A DNA stretch of 49,074 nucleotides from Treponema sp. (GTDB taxonomy: Bacteria > Spirochaetota > Spirochaetia > Treponematales > Breznakiellaceae): NCBI GenBank assembly GCA_031267685.1, contig JAIRYV010000050.1, positions 1 to 49,074 of the forward strand, given 5' to 3'. Under the pieces are notes generated by a model. It searched no databases. It had not been told where the DNA came from and was given only the letters and a program-made list of their open reading frames with translations. Position numbers and translations under genes: made by a program. The first letter of the stretch is position 1. Every line of letters starts with the position of its first letter. Shown in pieces: positions 24,364 through 32,079 of the stretch.

Positions 24364-25287
24364 TTATACGCCGTCCGCGAAGGCAAAGGCCATCGGGTAG
24401 TAAATAATCATGCCGCCAGTGGTCGCTATACAGGGGATAGTATATTCTCCGCCCTCATGTTCAGTTTCCAACTGCTCGAAATCGCTGATGATCTGGTTCT
24501 CCAGATGTTCGTTGTCGAACTTGCCGACCATGATGCGATTCGTGCCGCCCACACCGATTCCGCTCAGTTCGTTCAGCCATTCAATCCGCCTGATCTGCGG
24601 GAGGTTGTCCTGAATGTACTTCATGAGGGAAATCGTGGTGTCGCCAAGCCGGGTGTTGACAAGCAGGTTCCGCGCCGGTAACGGCAGAAGCAGGGTATCC
24701 GCTTCTTCAATACCGTTGGTGGGTACGTTGACCGCGTCCAGCATAACATTGATGTCCCGGAGAATCTGGTCAACAGTCTTTGTTGACCATGATTTTGAAC
24801 CTCCAGAACCATCAGCGGGAAGCGTTGCCTCGGTGATTCCGGGGTAATCCAGTAGCCCGTAGGTTCCCCAATCGGGGTCGGAGCGAAGGGTGAGGCTGTT
24901 GAGCTTGCGTTCAATAGTACGCCGGGCATTCAAGGCGCGGCGCTGGTCAAGCCGCTTGTTGCTGCGCATAGAGGCACGGATTTCCTTGATGGAATATCCG
25001 TAGCTGTCGCCGATGTCCACAACTTTGCTGGTGTATTCCTCGGCATACACGTCCACACGGGGAAAGTCCTTCGCGTAGTCCGCGATAACTTTCGCTTCCC
25101 CTGCATCGAAGTATCTGCGATAGGTGATCTGCTCTATGCCGGTGGGAAGATCACTCGCCTGGGGGACGAGGCGAAGCCCCTTGAGTTCAGGGGACTTCGC
25201 GTCATAGGTTCTTGTTTTGACATACTCGGTTTCACGAGCAAAAAAAACAGATTCTCCGCGGTCAAGCCGCCTTGCCACTTGTGCCAT
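24364..25287 (-). CDS. Major capsid protein, DUF2184 family
   Basis: A 307-aa protein matching the DUF2184 capsid group: N-terminal AQVARRLDRGESVFFARETEYVK, then PQASDLPTGIEQITYRRYF, DVYAEEYTSKVVDIGDSYGYSI, a segment LRSDPDWGTYGLLDYPGI and the C-terminal IIYYPMAFAFAD. Such proteins adopt the HK97 fold and build the icosahedral shell. Cement, protease-scaffold, portal and terminase genes stand upstream in the usual order. No cleavable delta domain is evident. Confidence 0.8.
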   Translation of the reverse strand: MAQVARRLDRGESVFFARETEYVKTRTYDAKSPELKGLRLVPQASDLPTGIEQITYRRYFDAGEAKVIADYAKDFPRVDVYAEEYTSKVVDIGDSYGYSIKEIRASMRSNKRLDQRRALNARRTIERKLNSLTLRSDPDWGTYGLLDYPGITEATLPADGSGGSKSWSTKTVDQILRDINVMLDAVNVPTNGIEEADTLLLPLPARNLLVNTRLGDTTISLMKYIQDNLPQIRRIEWLNELSGIGVGGTNRIMVGKFDNEHLENQIISDFEQLETEHEGGEYTIPCIATTGGMIIYYPMAFAFADGV

Positions 25288-25297
25288 TTCTTACTCC

Positions 25298-26041
25298 TTA
25301 TTTCATGCCGCGAAGTTCAATCCGCGCCAGGCCGTCTTCTTCTCTGCCGCGGAAAAACGCGCCGCAATAATAATTCCCATCATTATTGGTAAACTTTCCG
25401 GCTTCATCGCCGGAAAGGATGATATACGCCGGTTCCTTGTCCAAGGGGCTTACGCCTTCGGCCACCGGAACATAAATCTCCCCGAAGTCCATGACGTTGA
25501 CCGCGTGATTCGGGGGATAAAAGCCGACGCCTTCCCTGAAGCCCAGTTCGATATGTTCGGCAACGCCGAGAAATACCATGTTGGTATCGGCAACCGAGGT
25601 GAAGGTCGGCTGGCTTGCGCCTTCAGTAACGGTTGCGCTGGCGGTGATGGAGATGCCAGGACCAATGATGATGAAGGCATTCATGCCATCTAGTACGGAA
25701 GCGGTAATCCCCTGCTCGACAAGGTCTTCATCAAGTTCAATAGCCTGAACGATAGCCGCGAGGGTAATCGCTGAACTGCTGATGAATGCCACCGGCGCAA
25801 GAGTCTTCCCGTTCACAGTAACGACAATCTGATTGCCAGTTACGAGGGCAATGGAAGCGGTCAGAGTGATAGCGTTGATATGCGCTCCATAGCAAGCGGT
25901 CTCATCGCCAACCATGCCAAACACGGGATCGCCAGGATAAATCTTCTCCCTAGCCCGGTACGTGCGAACGTTGTCTTTGAGGCCGTACTTCTGGCCAGCA
26001 ATAGCCCGCGCAGGCGGGTCATAAAGGCTTCTTGCAACCAT
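25298..26041 (-). CDS. Structural cement/decoration protein (gp24-like)
   Basis: A 247-aa protein. The N-terminal RSLYDPPARAIAGQKYGLKD and the block IYPGDPVFGMVGDE, with the C-terminal NHAVNVMDFGEIYVPVAEGV, resemble phage cement proteins of the Gp24/DUF2190 type that stabilise capsids. A middle insert (residues about 60-150, rich in T, S, A, V and I, with VVTVNGKTLAPVAF) looks like an extra beta domain exposed on the capsid surface. It stands between protease and capsid genes, as in related phages. Confidence 0.6.
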   Translation of the reverse strand: MVARSLYDPPARAIAGQKYGLKDNVRTYRAREKIYPGDPVFGMVGDETACYGAHINAITLTASIALVTGNQIVVTVNGKTLAPVAFISSSAITLAAIVQAIELDEDLVEQGITASVLDGMNAFIIIGPGISITASATVTEGASQPTFTSVADTNMVFLGVAEHIELGFREGVGFYPPNHAVNVMDFGEIYVPVAEGVSPLDKEPAYIILSGDEAGKFTNNDGNYYCGAFFRGREEDGLARIELRGMK

Positions 26042-26043
26042 AA

Positions 26044-26616
26044 TTAAGTCGCCCCTTTCTCACCACGGCTAAGGCGGCGGTTGAGTTCGATCATGCGATT
26101 CCTCGCAGACGCGGAATCCGTTCTGGTTTTGGCGGAGGGTACTTCCCCGACCACAGTACAGCTTTCAGCATCAGCACGATTTTCCAGCATCTCCAGCGCG
26201 GAGTCGTACCTGGCCGAAATGTAGGCCGCATCCTTGTCCTTTAGGTCGGCCTTGGGGAATATGGCAGTAATAACCGCTTTCTTAATGTCCATGTTGGCCA
26301 TATCGTTTTTGACCTCCACACCGGCGCGGTCTGCGGCATCGTAGAGGGCCGCCATTTCCTTAGCCGCCGCTTTTACACGGTCTGGGGAAATAGCCGCGTC
26401 TTCCTTGGCCTTCTTTGCCTCGTTTTCGGCTTTGTCCGCTCGGTCCTTCGCGGTGTCGCGTTCAGCTTCTAACTTTGAAATCGCGGTCTTATGGTCTTCC
26501 CTCTCTTTCGTGATGGCCTTGTCCGCGTTGTCCGCCTTTTCCTTCATGGAAACGTATGCCTGAACGAATCCCTCCGGGGCATCATATTCCATGCCGTTAT
26601 CAAGCCTGTACTTCAT
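26044..26616 (-). CDS. Nested scaffolding protein within the protease gene
   Basis: An in-frame ATG at 26616 (MKYRLDNGMEYDAPEGF) is preceded by a perfect AGGAGG at 26625-26630 with eight-base spacing, better than the site of the full gene. The 190-aa product would hold only the coiled coil and tail, without protease. This copies the lambda C/Nu3 and P2-type arrangement, in which scaffold is translated from inside the protease gene. Inferred from sequence. Confidence 0.6.
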   Translation of the reverse strand: MKYRLDNGMEYDAPEGFVQAYVSMKEKADNADKAITKEREDHKTAISKLEAERDTAKDRADKAENEAKKAKEDAAISPDRVKAAAKEMAALYDAADRAGVEVKNDMANMDIKKAVITAIFPKADLKDKDAAYISARYDSALEMLENRADAESCTVVGEVPSAKTRTDSASARNRMIELNRRLSRGEKGAT

Positions 26617-27336
26617 AGTATTTACCTCCTGATGTTTGGCTTGGTTTCCTCCGGTCTCCCCGGAGGGTTTTATATCAATTCGAATAGCATCCCCGCTATC
26701 CAAGTGAATACCAAAAATGTTTCCAGCTTCTTGGTCTTTGCCGTCAAGCCGGATTCTGGCAGCATCACCCGCTCGTGCCACGTCAACAATGGCGCAGTGG
26801 TTATAGCGGATATTGCGCTGAATGGAGTCATAGGCCATTCCCAGCCATGTTGCGCCTTCCTCGGCCTTCTCCATTTCACATTCATAGCCCATCGAGAGCG
26901 ACCGCTTTCCGTTTAGCACCTCCTCAATGGCGCCTTCTTGGTTAATGGTCATGTCGATGGCCACGTGGAGTCCGTCAGTGAGCTTGTCCCAAGGAGTGTA
27001 GCCACCGTCCCATGTTTTTTCCTGCGTTGTACTACTAGGGTTACTTCCAAGATTTCCAACCACCAGTTCTTTGGCATTTGCAGAGGTTACTTTTTCGGTA
27101 GGATGGCCATTTGTAACCGGTTTGAGCTTCATGGAGAAGAGGCTTTCGGAGTCAAAAACCTCTTCCGGAAGCCGGAGTTCTCGGCTTAAACTGCCGTCCG
27201 CGTTCCTGTAGGAAAAAACTCCAATACTGGTCACGATGGCGCGGCCAGAGAGAAAGCCTTCGGTCGTGCGACTGAAGGGATCCGTCATCCACCGTCCGGG
27301 GTCAAGAGAATCGTATCTTTTTACCTTCACAGCCAT
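26044..27336 (-). CDS. Prohead protease (DUF2213) with C-terminal scaffold
   Basis: A 430-aa protein. The N-terminal 200 residues match DUF2213 phage proteases (TEGFLSGRAIVTSIGVFSYR, ELRLPEEVFD, KPVTNGHPTEKVT, and NHCAIVDVARAGDAARIRLD). From residue 241 a coiled-coil rich in K, E and A (EKADNADKAITKERED, EAERDTAKDRADKAENEAKK) is a typical scaffold. The ATG at 27336 follows AGGAG; an earlier in-frame ATG lies inside the leader terminator. An internal strong ribosome binding site allows separate production of the scaffold (26044-26616). Confidence 0.75.
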   Translation of the reverse strand: MAVKVKRYDSLDPGRWMTDPFSRTTEGFLSGRAIVTSIGVFSYRNADGSLSRELRLPEEVFDSESLFSMKLKPVTNGHPTEKVTSANAKELVVGNLGSNPSSTTQEKTWDGGYTPWDKLTDGLHVAIDMTINQEGAIEEVLNGKRSLSMGYECEMEKAEEGATWLGMAYDSIQRNIRYNHCAIVDVARAGDAARIRLDGKDQEAGNIFGIHLDSGDAIRIDIKPSGETGGNQAKHQEVNTMKYRLDNGMEYDAPEGFVQAYVSMKEKADNADKAITKEREDHKTAISKLEAERDTAKDRADKAENEAKKAKEDAAISPDRVKAAAKEMAALYDAADRAGVEVKNDMANMDIKKAVITAIFPKADLKDKDAAYISARYDSALEMLENRADAESCTVVGEVPSAKTRTDSASARNRMIELNRRLSRGEKGAT

Positions 27337-27350
27337 ATTTACTCCTAACA

Positions 27351-27407
27351 ATAAAAAAGCCCGATAGACCACGGGCAGGGGTTTCCTGCCGGCGATCTAT
27401 CGGGCTT
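27351..27407 (-). terminator. Leader terminator/attenuator before the capsid operon
   Basis: On the minus strand a 12-bp stem (AAGCCCGATAGA with TCTATCGGGCTT, 27357-27407) encloses an internal loop and a second stem GGCAGG-AAACC-CCTGCC, and runs into TTTTTT. It lies between a consensus promoter (27442-27470) and the ribosome binding site of the protease gene, so it must be read through, or overcome, for capsid expression. Confidence 0.75.
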
Positions 27408-27441
27408 CCGTATTTCGGTCAGCCAACCTTAATCTATTCTA

Positions 27442-27470
27442 AAAATACACCCAAACAAAATTTTTGTCAA
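27442..27470 (-). promoter_or_regulatory. Consensus promoter for the capsid operon
   Basis: Minus strand TTGACA (27465-27470), 17-bp spacer, TATTTT (27442-27447). It lies in the gap between the 69-aa gene and the protease gene, and directs a leader of about 100 nt that contains the terminator at 27351-27407. Confidence 0.65.
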
Positions 27471-27499
27471 CAGGGTAAACGAGAAATTCTGTCAACCCC

Positions 27500-27709
27500 T
27501 CAATACCTGCCGGAACCCTTCCGGGGAACCGCCATTCCTGTAGTTGATTCCACCTTTTCGTTATGGAACCGATAATTCTTCTCCCCAGTAATCTGTACAA
27601 GATTTGAAGGATGGCCTACAAAGGAAACTACTACACGGCCATATTCGCCGGGCTTGATTTCTTCGCACAAGTCCCGGAACCTTGCATTCTGTTCAGCTGA
27701 TAGTACCAT
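27500..27709 (-). CDS. Small phage protein
   Basis: A 69-aa protein starting MVLSAEQNARFRDLCEEIKPGEYG after GGGAGG; an in-frame ATG 54 bases upstream lacks a site. The middle reads GRVVVSFVGHPSNLVQITGEKNYRFHNEK, a short beta-rich fold. The family is not recognised. It is the last gene before the capsid-operon promoter and follows the CdiA-like nuclease gene. Confidence 0.5.
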   Translation of the reverse strand: MVLSAEQNARFRDLCEEIKPGEYGRVVVSFVGHPSNLVQITGEKNYRFHNEKVESTTGMAVPRKGSGRY

Positions 27710-27790
27710 AAAAATATCCTCCCAAATATTTACTGTCGGTCTCCGGCAAGACACGCTTGACAAAAAATCAATGCTTCAATATAGTATAAG

Positions 27791-28417
27791 TTATCGGGGG
27801 CATTTCGGTATATCCGACTTTCCCCGGATAGCTGCCGGGTCGCAAGACCCGGATTTTTTTTGCCCAAGTTCCGCTTCCGTCCATTGGTAGAATTCCCCTG
27901 TCTGGGTAAAATAGGCGAGAATGACCCCGCCTGAATACCCTTTCCGCCCAATGAAACCCGATAACTTGCGGGTAACATCATGCCGCGCCAGATGCGCGTC
28001 AATTTTCAAAAAAACATACCCTGTCTTGGCCCTTGCCTCTTTATAGCGTTCCTCCACCTGTCTTATGCTGCCAGTAATGGTCTTAAATTCCATTATACAA
28101 CCGTCAACTATCGCATCAGGGTGTTTGACGCGCTTTACGCTTGCGGATTCCGGCAGCAAATAGACCGTGCTTCCCCGATCCGCCAATATCCTTGCCTGTC
28201 GAAGCTCTTTTTCAAGCACATTTATCTGCTCGGCACTGCGTGGCATTCTGCTTTTGGCAATGTATATCCCGGTTTCCAATATCTCCCACTTCTCATGAGG
28301 GTACAAGCCTTCGGCGGCTTCCTTCGCTTTTCGAGCATTCTCTTCCCGCCGTTGATCCTGCAGACATTCGGTCCGAGGTGGCTTCTCTGGTGTCTGCGCC
28401 TTCGGCGGCTGTTCCAT
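27791..28417 (-). CDS. CdiA-C-like PD-(D/E)XK nuclease, possible toxin
   Basis: A 208-aa protein. After a charged N-terminal stretch (residues 1-40) comes a region resembling the CdiA C-terminal tRNA-nuclease toxin domain: GSTVYLLPESASVKRVKHPDAIVDG, IMEFKTITGSIRQVEERYKEA, then GYVFLKIDAHLARHDVTRKL. The D...E-x-K pattern (Asp in HPDAIVDG, EFK) fits a PD-(D/E)XK active site. In other phages this domain is fused to Mu-F-like head proteins; here it stands alone in the late operon. No clear immunity gene is recognised, though the 69-aa gene downstream could serve. RBS TTAGGAG precedes the ATG. Confidence 0.55.
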   Translation of the reverse strand: MEQPPKAQTPEKPPRTECLQDQRREENARKAKEAAEGLYPHEKWEILETGIYIAKSRMPRSAEQINVLEKELRQARILADRGSTVYLLPESASVKRVKHPDAIVDGCIMEFKTITGSIRQVEERYKEARAKTGYVFLKIDAHLARHDVTRKLSGFIGRKGYSGGVILAYFTQTGEFYQWTEAELGQKKSGSCDPAAIRGKSDIPKCPR

Positions 28418-28477
28418 CTTTAACTCCTAAGCCTATTATCCATTTTCCCTGAACAATGGTCAATAATCCCAAAAGTG

Positions 28478-29422
28478 TTATCCGTACTTCTTTGCAAGCC
28501 TAGCGGCAAGGCCACAGAAAGAATCATACCGTGCTAGACTCTCGCGCCAGCCTGTGGGTATGGCCTCAATGCCGTAGAACAGTCCCGCGAGGCCGCCTGT
28601 AACCGCAGCCGTGGTGTCGGTATCATCGCCGAGGTTGACGGCCTTCAATACCGCGTCCCTATAATTGTCCGTGGTTAGGAAACACCACAACGCGGCCTCC
28701 AGTGTGTCCACCACGAAGCCGCCGCTCCTGATTTCGGATGCCAGTAAGCTGCTTATATCCATCCGTATTATCCGTCCAAATTTTGAAAGCGTGTTATTGC
28801 CGATATTTAGGCGGCCATCCTGAAAACATTTCTGTAACTCCAAATACGCGGCCTTTTTGTCCTTGCCCGTGAGCAGTTGAAGCATATACTCAAGATATAT
28901 GAAACACGCACCCACAGACCAAGGGTGCGCATGGGTGATGGACGATACATCACTTGTGATTTCATAGCGTTGTTCCTGTGGCTTGCCCGCGACATAAAAA
29001 ACAAGCGGAGCGATCCGCATAAGCGAGCCGTTACCGTTTTCGTTAGCGTCCGCGCAACCGGATTTCGTGGGTGGCAGTCCTTTCTGGAGATTGTGGATAG
29101 CCTTCGATGTGGATATGCCAATATCAAACACATTCCCATGCGCGGTGAACGCGGCATCTTCAACCCACCGTACAAAGTTTCCCGCGGTTTTTCTCAGAAG
29201 ATCGCCACTTGCCCGGCTGTCGGCCATAGCATCGGCAAGGCAGAGCGTCAGCGATGTATCGTCCGACCATGTGCCAGCCGACTGATTGTGGGTTCCGTAA
29301 CCGGTCATATCCGTTATTTTGAATGTCCCCCGCGGCTGGAACTCGACGGGAACGCCCAGAGCATCGCCGACCGCCACACCGAGGAGAACCGCCTCTATCT
29401 GTTTTGCTGTTATTTTATCCAT
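28478..29422 (-). CDS. ADP-ribosylglycohydrolase family protein
   Basis: A 314-aa enzyme of the DraG/ARH family, which removes ADP-ribose from proteins or small molecules with a dinuclear Mg centre. Visible motifs: LLGVAVGDALGVPVEF, the metal motif GTWSDDTSLTLCLAD, GNGSLMRIAP, ITHAHPWS and the second metal motif NLGDDTDTTAAVTGGLAGL. Nothing is missing. It lies two genes downstream of a head protein carrying an ADP-ribosyltransferase domain and may reverse that modification in the host or protect the virion; this pairing is inference. Confidence 0.88.
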   Translation of the reverse strand: MDKITAKQIEAVLLGVAVGDALGVPVEFQPRGTFKITDMTGYGTHNQSAGTWSDDTSLTLCLADAMADSRASGDLLRKTAGNFVRWVEDAAFTAHGNVFDIGISTSKAIHNLQKGLPPTKSGCADANENGNGSLMRIAPLVFYVAGKPQEQRYEITSDVSSITHAHPWSVGACFIYLEYMLQLLTGKDKKAAYLELQKCFQDGRLNIGNNTLSKFGRIIRMDISSLLASEIRSGGFVVDTLEAALWCFLTTDNYRDAVLKAVNLGDDTDTTAAVTGGLAGLFYGIEAIPTGWRESLARYDSFCGLAARLAKKYG

Positions 29423-29431
29423 CCTTATACC

Positions 29432-29656
29432 TCATATCTCTTTTTCGTAAAACTCACATTCAGCGCCATTAAAATATACATCGCCGGGTTTTGAATCAGG
29501 ATATTCGAATATTTGGCAGTTACTGGTATCAGCCCTATCTAATTGAACACCGTCAAAAATGATAGGCCGGAACATACACGTCTCACATACCTTAGCGTTC
29601 GGCTGTATCGTTTTCCAAATTTCACTTTCCCAGCGCGGCCTTTTTTCCTTTGCCAT
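29432..29656 (-). CDS. Small four-cysteine protein
   Basis: A 74-aa protein starting MAKEKRPRWESEIWKTIQPN after AGGAGG. Four cysteines (KVCETCMF, SNCQIF, AECEFY) suggest a zinc-ribbon-like fold. It lies 10 bp after the ADP-ribosyltransferase fusion gene and 9 bp before the ADP-ribosylglycohydrolase, so it probably belongs to the same module. The family is not recognised. Confidence 0.55.
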   Translation of the reverse strand: MAKEKRPRWESEIWKTIQPNAKVCETCMFRPIIFDGVQLDRADTSNCQIFEYPDSKPGDVYFNGAECEFYEKEI

Positions 29657-29666
29657 TACCTGCCTC

Positions 29667-31958
29667 CTAAATCTGTTCCACCACCTCGACATCAAAAAAG
29701 ATATCGATTCCTTTTTTTTCAACTTTAATGACTTTAAATTTCGTACCGCGCTGGATAATAGTCTCATCTTCATAGCCAAAATCCGATTGTTTTGAAATGC
29801 CATCGAAACGTTTTGAAATGCTGTCCCAATGGAGTTTATCTCCGTCCCCATAATGGCTGAACGGTTCCGCGTACATCATCTTCGTTCCCTTCGGGCAGTA
29901 AATATTGAAGATATACCCGCTAAAGCCCTTCCCCTTGGAACTTCCACAGGATACAAATGCTTCATCGGTAACAGATTTATCAATCAAATTTTTATGCAAT
30001 TCAGCCTGTGACCAATGGCGTAGGTTATCTTCGCTTATTCCCAGAAATTCCGCCGCGCCTTTTGCTGATTCAATGCCACGCTGGAGCCATACATCGAAGT
30101 CATATTTCGAGCGGTCTATCAATTTTGTCATGTTTTTGATTGCGGTACCTCTGCCCTCATTGTTCAAGGGAACTTTCCCCACGCCCTTGAAGTCCTGCCA
30201 ATTTCCATCATAGCCGCGCAATGGCCGATTAAATCCACCTGAACCTTCTGTGTATTCAAAAATGGCCTTACGCTCGGCCTTTGAAGCATTCTGCCATACC
30301 TCACCGCAAACCTCACGCAACGCATCATCGGCTGCCTTCGGAGTTTTTGCCCATAGAGCCGCGTCTTTCCTCTCCTGCGTAAATGGATTATCTACTCCAT
30401 TTACTTTACTGTTTTTCTTTAGACTTGTCAAGCTATTTTTGGCCTTCTTGATGGCCGCCTGAATATCGGCATAATGATTGCCCTCGGCCTCAAACTCGTC
30501 CAGGTCTTTCAGGAACAGGGTGTACTTCGCCTTGTCGCTATCGGATAGACCACCGGCGTTCAGCTTGTCAAGAAAATACTGTTTCTTGGCCTGAATACCC
30601 GCTGCCTTCTCCTCGTAGTCTGCCGTTGTTACATCGTCCTTCCAAATACCACTGTAGGTTTTAACCTGAATGTCCTGTATTTCCTTTTCAAGTTTCTTGA
30701 CCTTCTTCATAAGCAAGTTTTTCTGTGCCGCTATTTTTTTCTTCTCGATCTCGGCCTCAATAGTCTCTTTCTTGGCCTTCAAATCATCGTATAGTTGCTT
30801 GTCCACTAGGGATGCTTCTGGGTCAATGGCCTTTATCTGTTTTTCGAGGTCGGTAACTTGGCCCTGAAGTACCTTCTGGGTGATATACTTCTTCGGTTCT
30901 GGAACCAACACGGCAGCCGGTTGCGTGGTGTTCGGTATAGCCTCAATATTCGCCGCCGAAAGCGTGTCCAGTTCCTCATATTCGGCAATCATCGCGTCTG
31001 CTTCACCCACCAATTCTTGCCAGCAGGATAGAGCGGTACACCGACATTGTATATCGAAACCTGGGTGCTGGGTTACAGCGCCGGAAGGCCGGGGCTTCCA
31101 CGTCTTGCCTCCATCATCAGAATAAACACTAGGGTCGCTCCACCGGCAAAGGCCGCCGTCCATCATCTCGTGAGATGGCCGCACCCGCTCATCGCCGGAC
31201 GTTGACCAGATATACATCGTAAGACCTACGGATTCCATGCGCCGCTGCGTTATTTCACCGTTCAGCTTGCCTATCTGATCGCGGGCTATGAGGTTCGCCT
31301 TGCTCTTTTTAATTTTATCGTCCAAGGACAATATTTGCTTTGCGAGTTGCTTTACGGATAGGCCGGAAGTTACCGCTTTTTCCGTGAGGTCGTTCACCTG
31401 TGCGATATACTGCTTCATCAGTGTATCTTTGATAAGGTCATAGTTTTTGTTTGCCCACATATCCCGCGCAAACGGCCACCAATCCTCGCCGACCGGAAAC
31501 TCCACACCCAGAACGGACTTCGCTCCTTTCTCAAACTGCCCCTCGTTGAAGTCAAAGGTGCTATCCGCGATATTGCCCAGCTCTATGTATATTGGTGAAC
31601 CGCTCTTGCTCTCGGCGTCGTCCGGTACATACTGCGCAAGCCATCCTTGCAGAGAGTTAATCATAATTTCGAAGGACTTCCCCGGCACGGCATCCAAGCG
31701 CTGCGCGGGGACGCTCTCGTCGGGAAGGTCTGCGGAATCGCCGCGCAATACGGACTCCGCGTTATCCTTGAGGTACTCGTGGACGTAGTCTGTCATGGGC
31801 CGTAGCCATGCACGGATTGTCGCGGCATACCGGGCTTCCGTCGCGTAGGGGTAGAGCCACCGCTGGGGCTTCACGCCGCGCCGCCTCTGGTCTCGGCTCA
31901 TCTTCTGGCGATTCGACTTGATAACCGTAACCAGCGCGGTGCGGATCGTGTTGTCCAT
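29667..31958 (-). CDS. Mu gpF-like minor head protein fused to an ADP-ribosyltransferase
   Basis: A 763-aa fusion. Residues about 1-330 are a phage head morphogenesis protein with the Mu-F motif STSGDERVRPSHEMMDGG and PGFDIQCRC. A coiled-coil linker (about 350-490, rich in K, E and Q) follows. The C-terminal 200 residues resemble ADP-ribosyltransferase exoenzymes of the R-S-E class: Arg in VWLQRGIES (about 627), the serine motif FVSCGSS (about 670) and the ExE in GYEDETIIQRGTKF (about 730-732). A head-borne transferase could be injected with the DNA, as Alt is in T4. The ATG at 31958 overlaps the stop of the upstream gene. Confidence 0.8.
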   Translation of the reverse strand: MDNTIRTALVTVIKSNRQKMSRDQRRRGVKPQRWLYPYATEARYAATIRAWLRPMTDYVHEYLKDNAESVLRGDSADLPDESVPAQRLDAVPGKSFEIMINSLQGWLAQYVPDDAESKSGSPIYIELGNIADSTFDFNEGQFEKGAKSVLGVEFPVGEDWWPFARDMWANKNYDLIKDTLMKQYIAQVNDLTEKAVTSGLSVKQLAKQILSLDDKIKKSKANLIARDQIGKLNGEITQRRMESVGLTMYIWSTSGDERVRPSHEMMDGGLCRWSDPSVYSDDGGKTWKPRPSGAVTQHPGFDIQCRCTALSCWQELVGEADAMIAEYEELDTLSAANIEAIPNTTQPAAVLVPEPKKYITQKVLQGQVTDLEKQIKAIDPEASLVDKQLYDDLKAKKETIEAEIEKKKIAAQKNLLMKKVKKLEKEIQDIQVKTYSGIWKDDVTTADYEEKAAGIQAKKQYFLDKLNAGGLSDSDKAKYTLFLKDLDEFEAEGNHYADIQAAIKKAKNSLTSLKKNSKVNGVDNPFTQERKDAALWAKTPKAADDALREVCGEVWQNASKAERKAIFEYTEGSGGFNRPLRGYDGNWQDFKGVGKVPLNNEGRGTAIKNMTKLIDRSKYDFDVWLQRGIESAKGAAEFLGISEDNLRHWSQAELHKNLIDKSVTDEAFVSCGSSKGKGFSGYIFNIYCPKGTKMMYAEPFSHYGDGDKLHWDSISKRFDGISKQSDFGYEDETIIQRGTKFKVIKVEKKGIDIFFDVEVVEQI

Positions 31959-32065
31959 CACTTACCTGTCTTTTTTTTCGGAGGAGGAACGAGAGGAGGA
32001 GGCGCAGGACGCCTGATCTTGCCATTTTTATTACGGGGTAACGATTGTGGTAATTGTGCATTCAT
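31958..32065 (-). CDS. Proline-rich 35-aa phage peptide
   Basis: A short gene not obvious at usual length cut-offs: MNAQLPQSLPRNKNGKIRRP, then APPPLVPPPKKKTGK. It has GTGAGG seven bases before the ATG and its TGA overlaps the start of the head-protein gene (TGATG), a coupled layout. Basic and proline-rich; no known function. Confidence 0.5.
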   Translation of the reverse strand: MNAQLPQSLPRNKNGKIRRPAPPPLVPPPKKKTGK

Positions 32066-32079
32066 AGTTTGCCTCACTG

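Noticed and set aside
31762..32061. Leftward 99-codon frame before the head-protein gene
   Set aside because: It mostly overlaps the N-terminal coding region of the gpF-like gene in another frame. The 35-codon frame 31958-32065 has the ribosome binding site and coupling.
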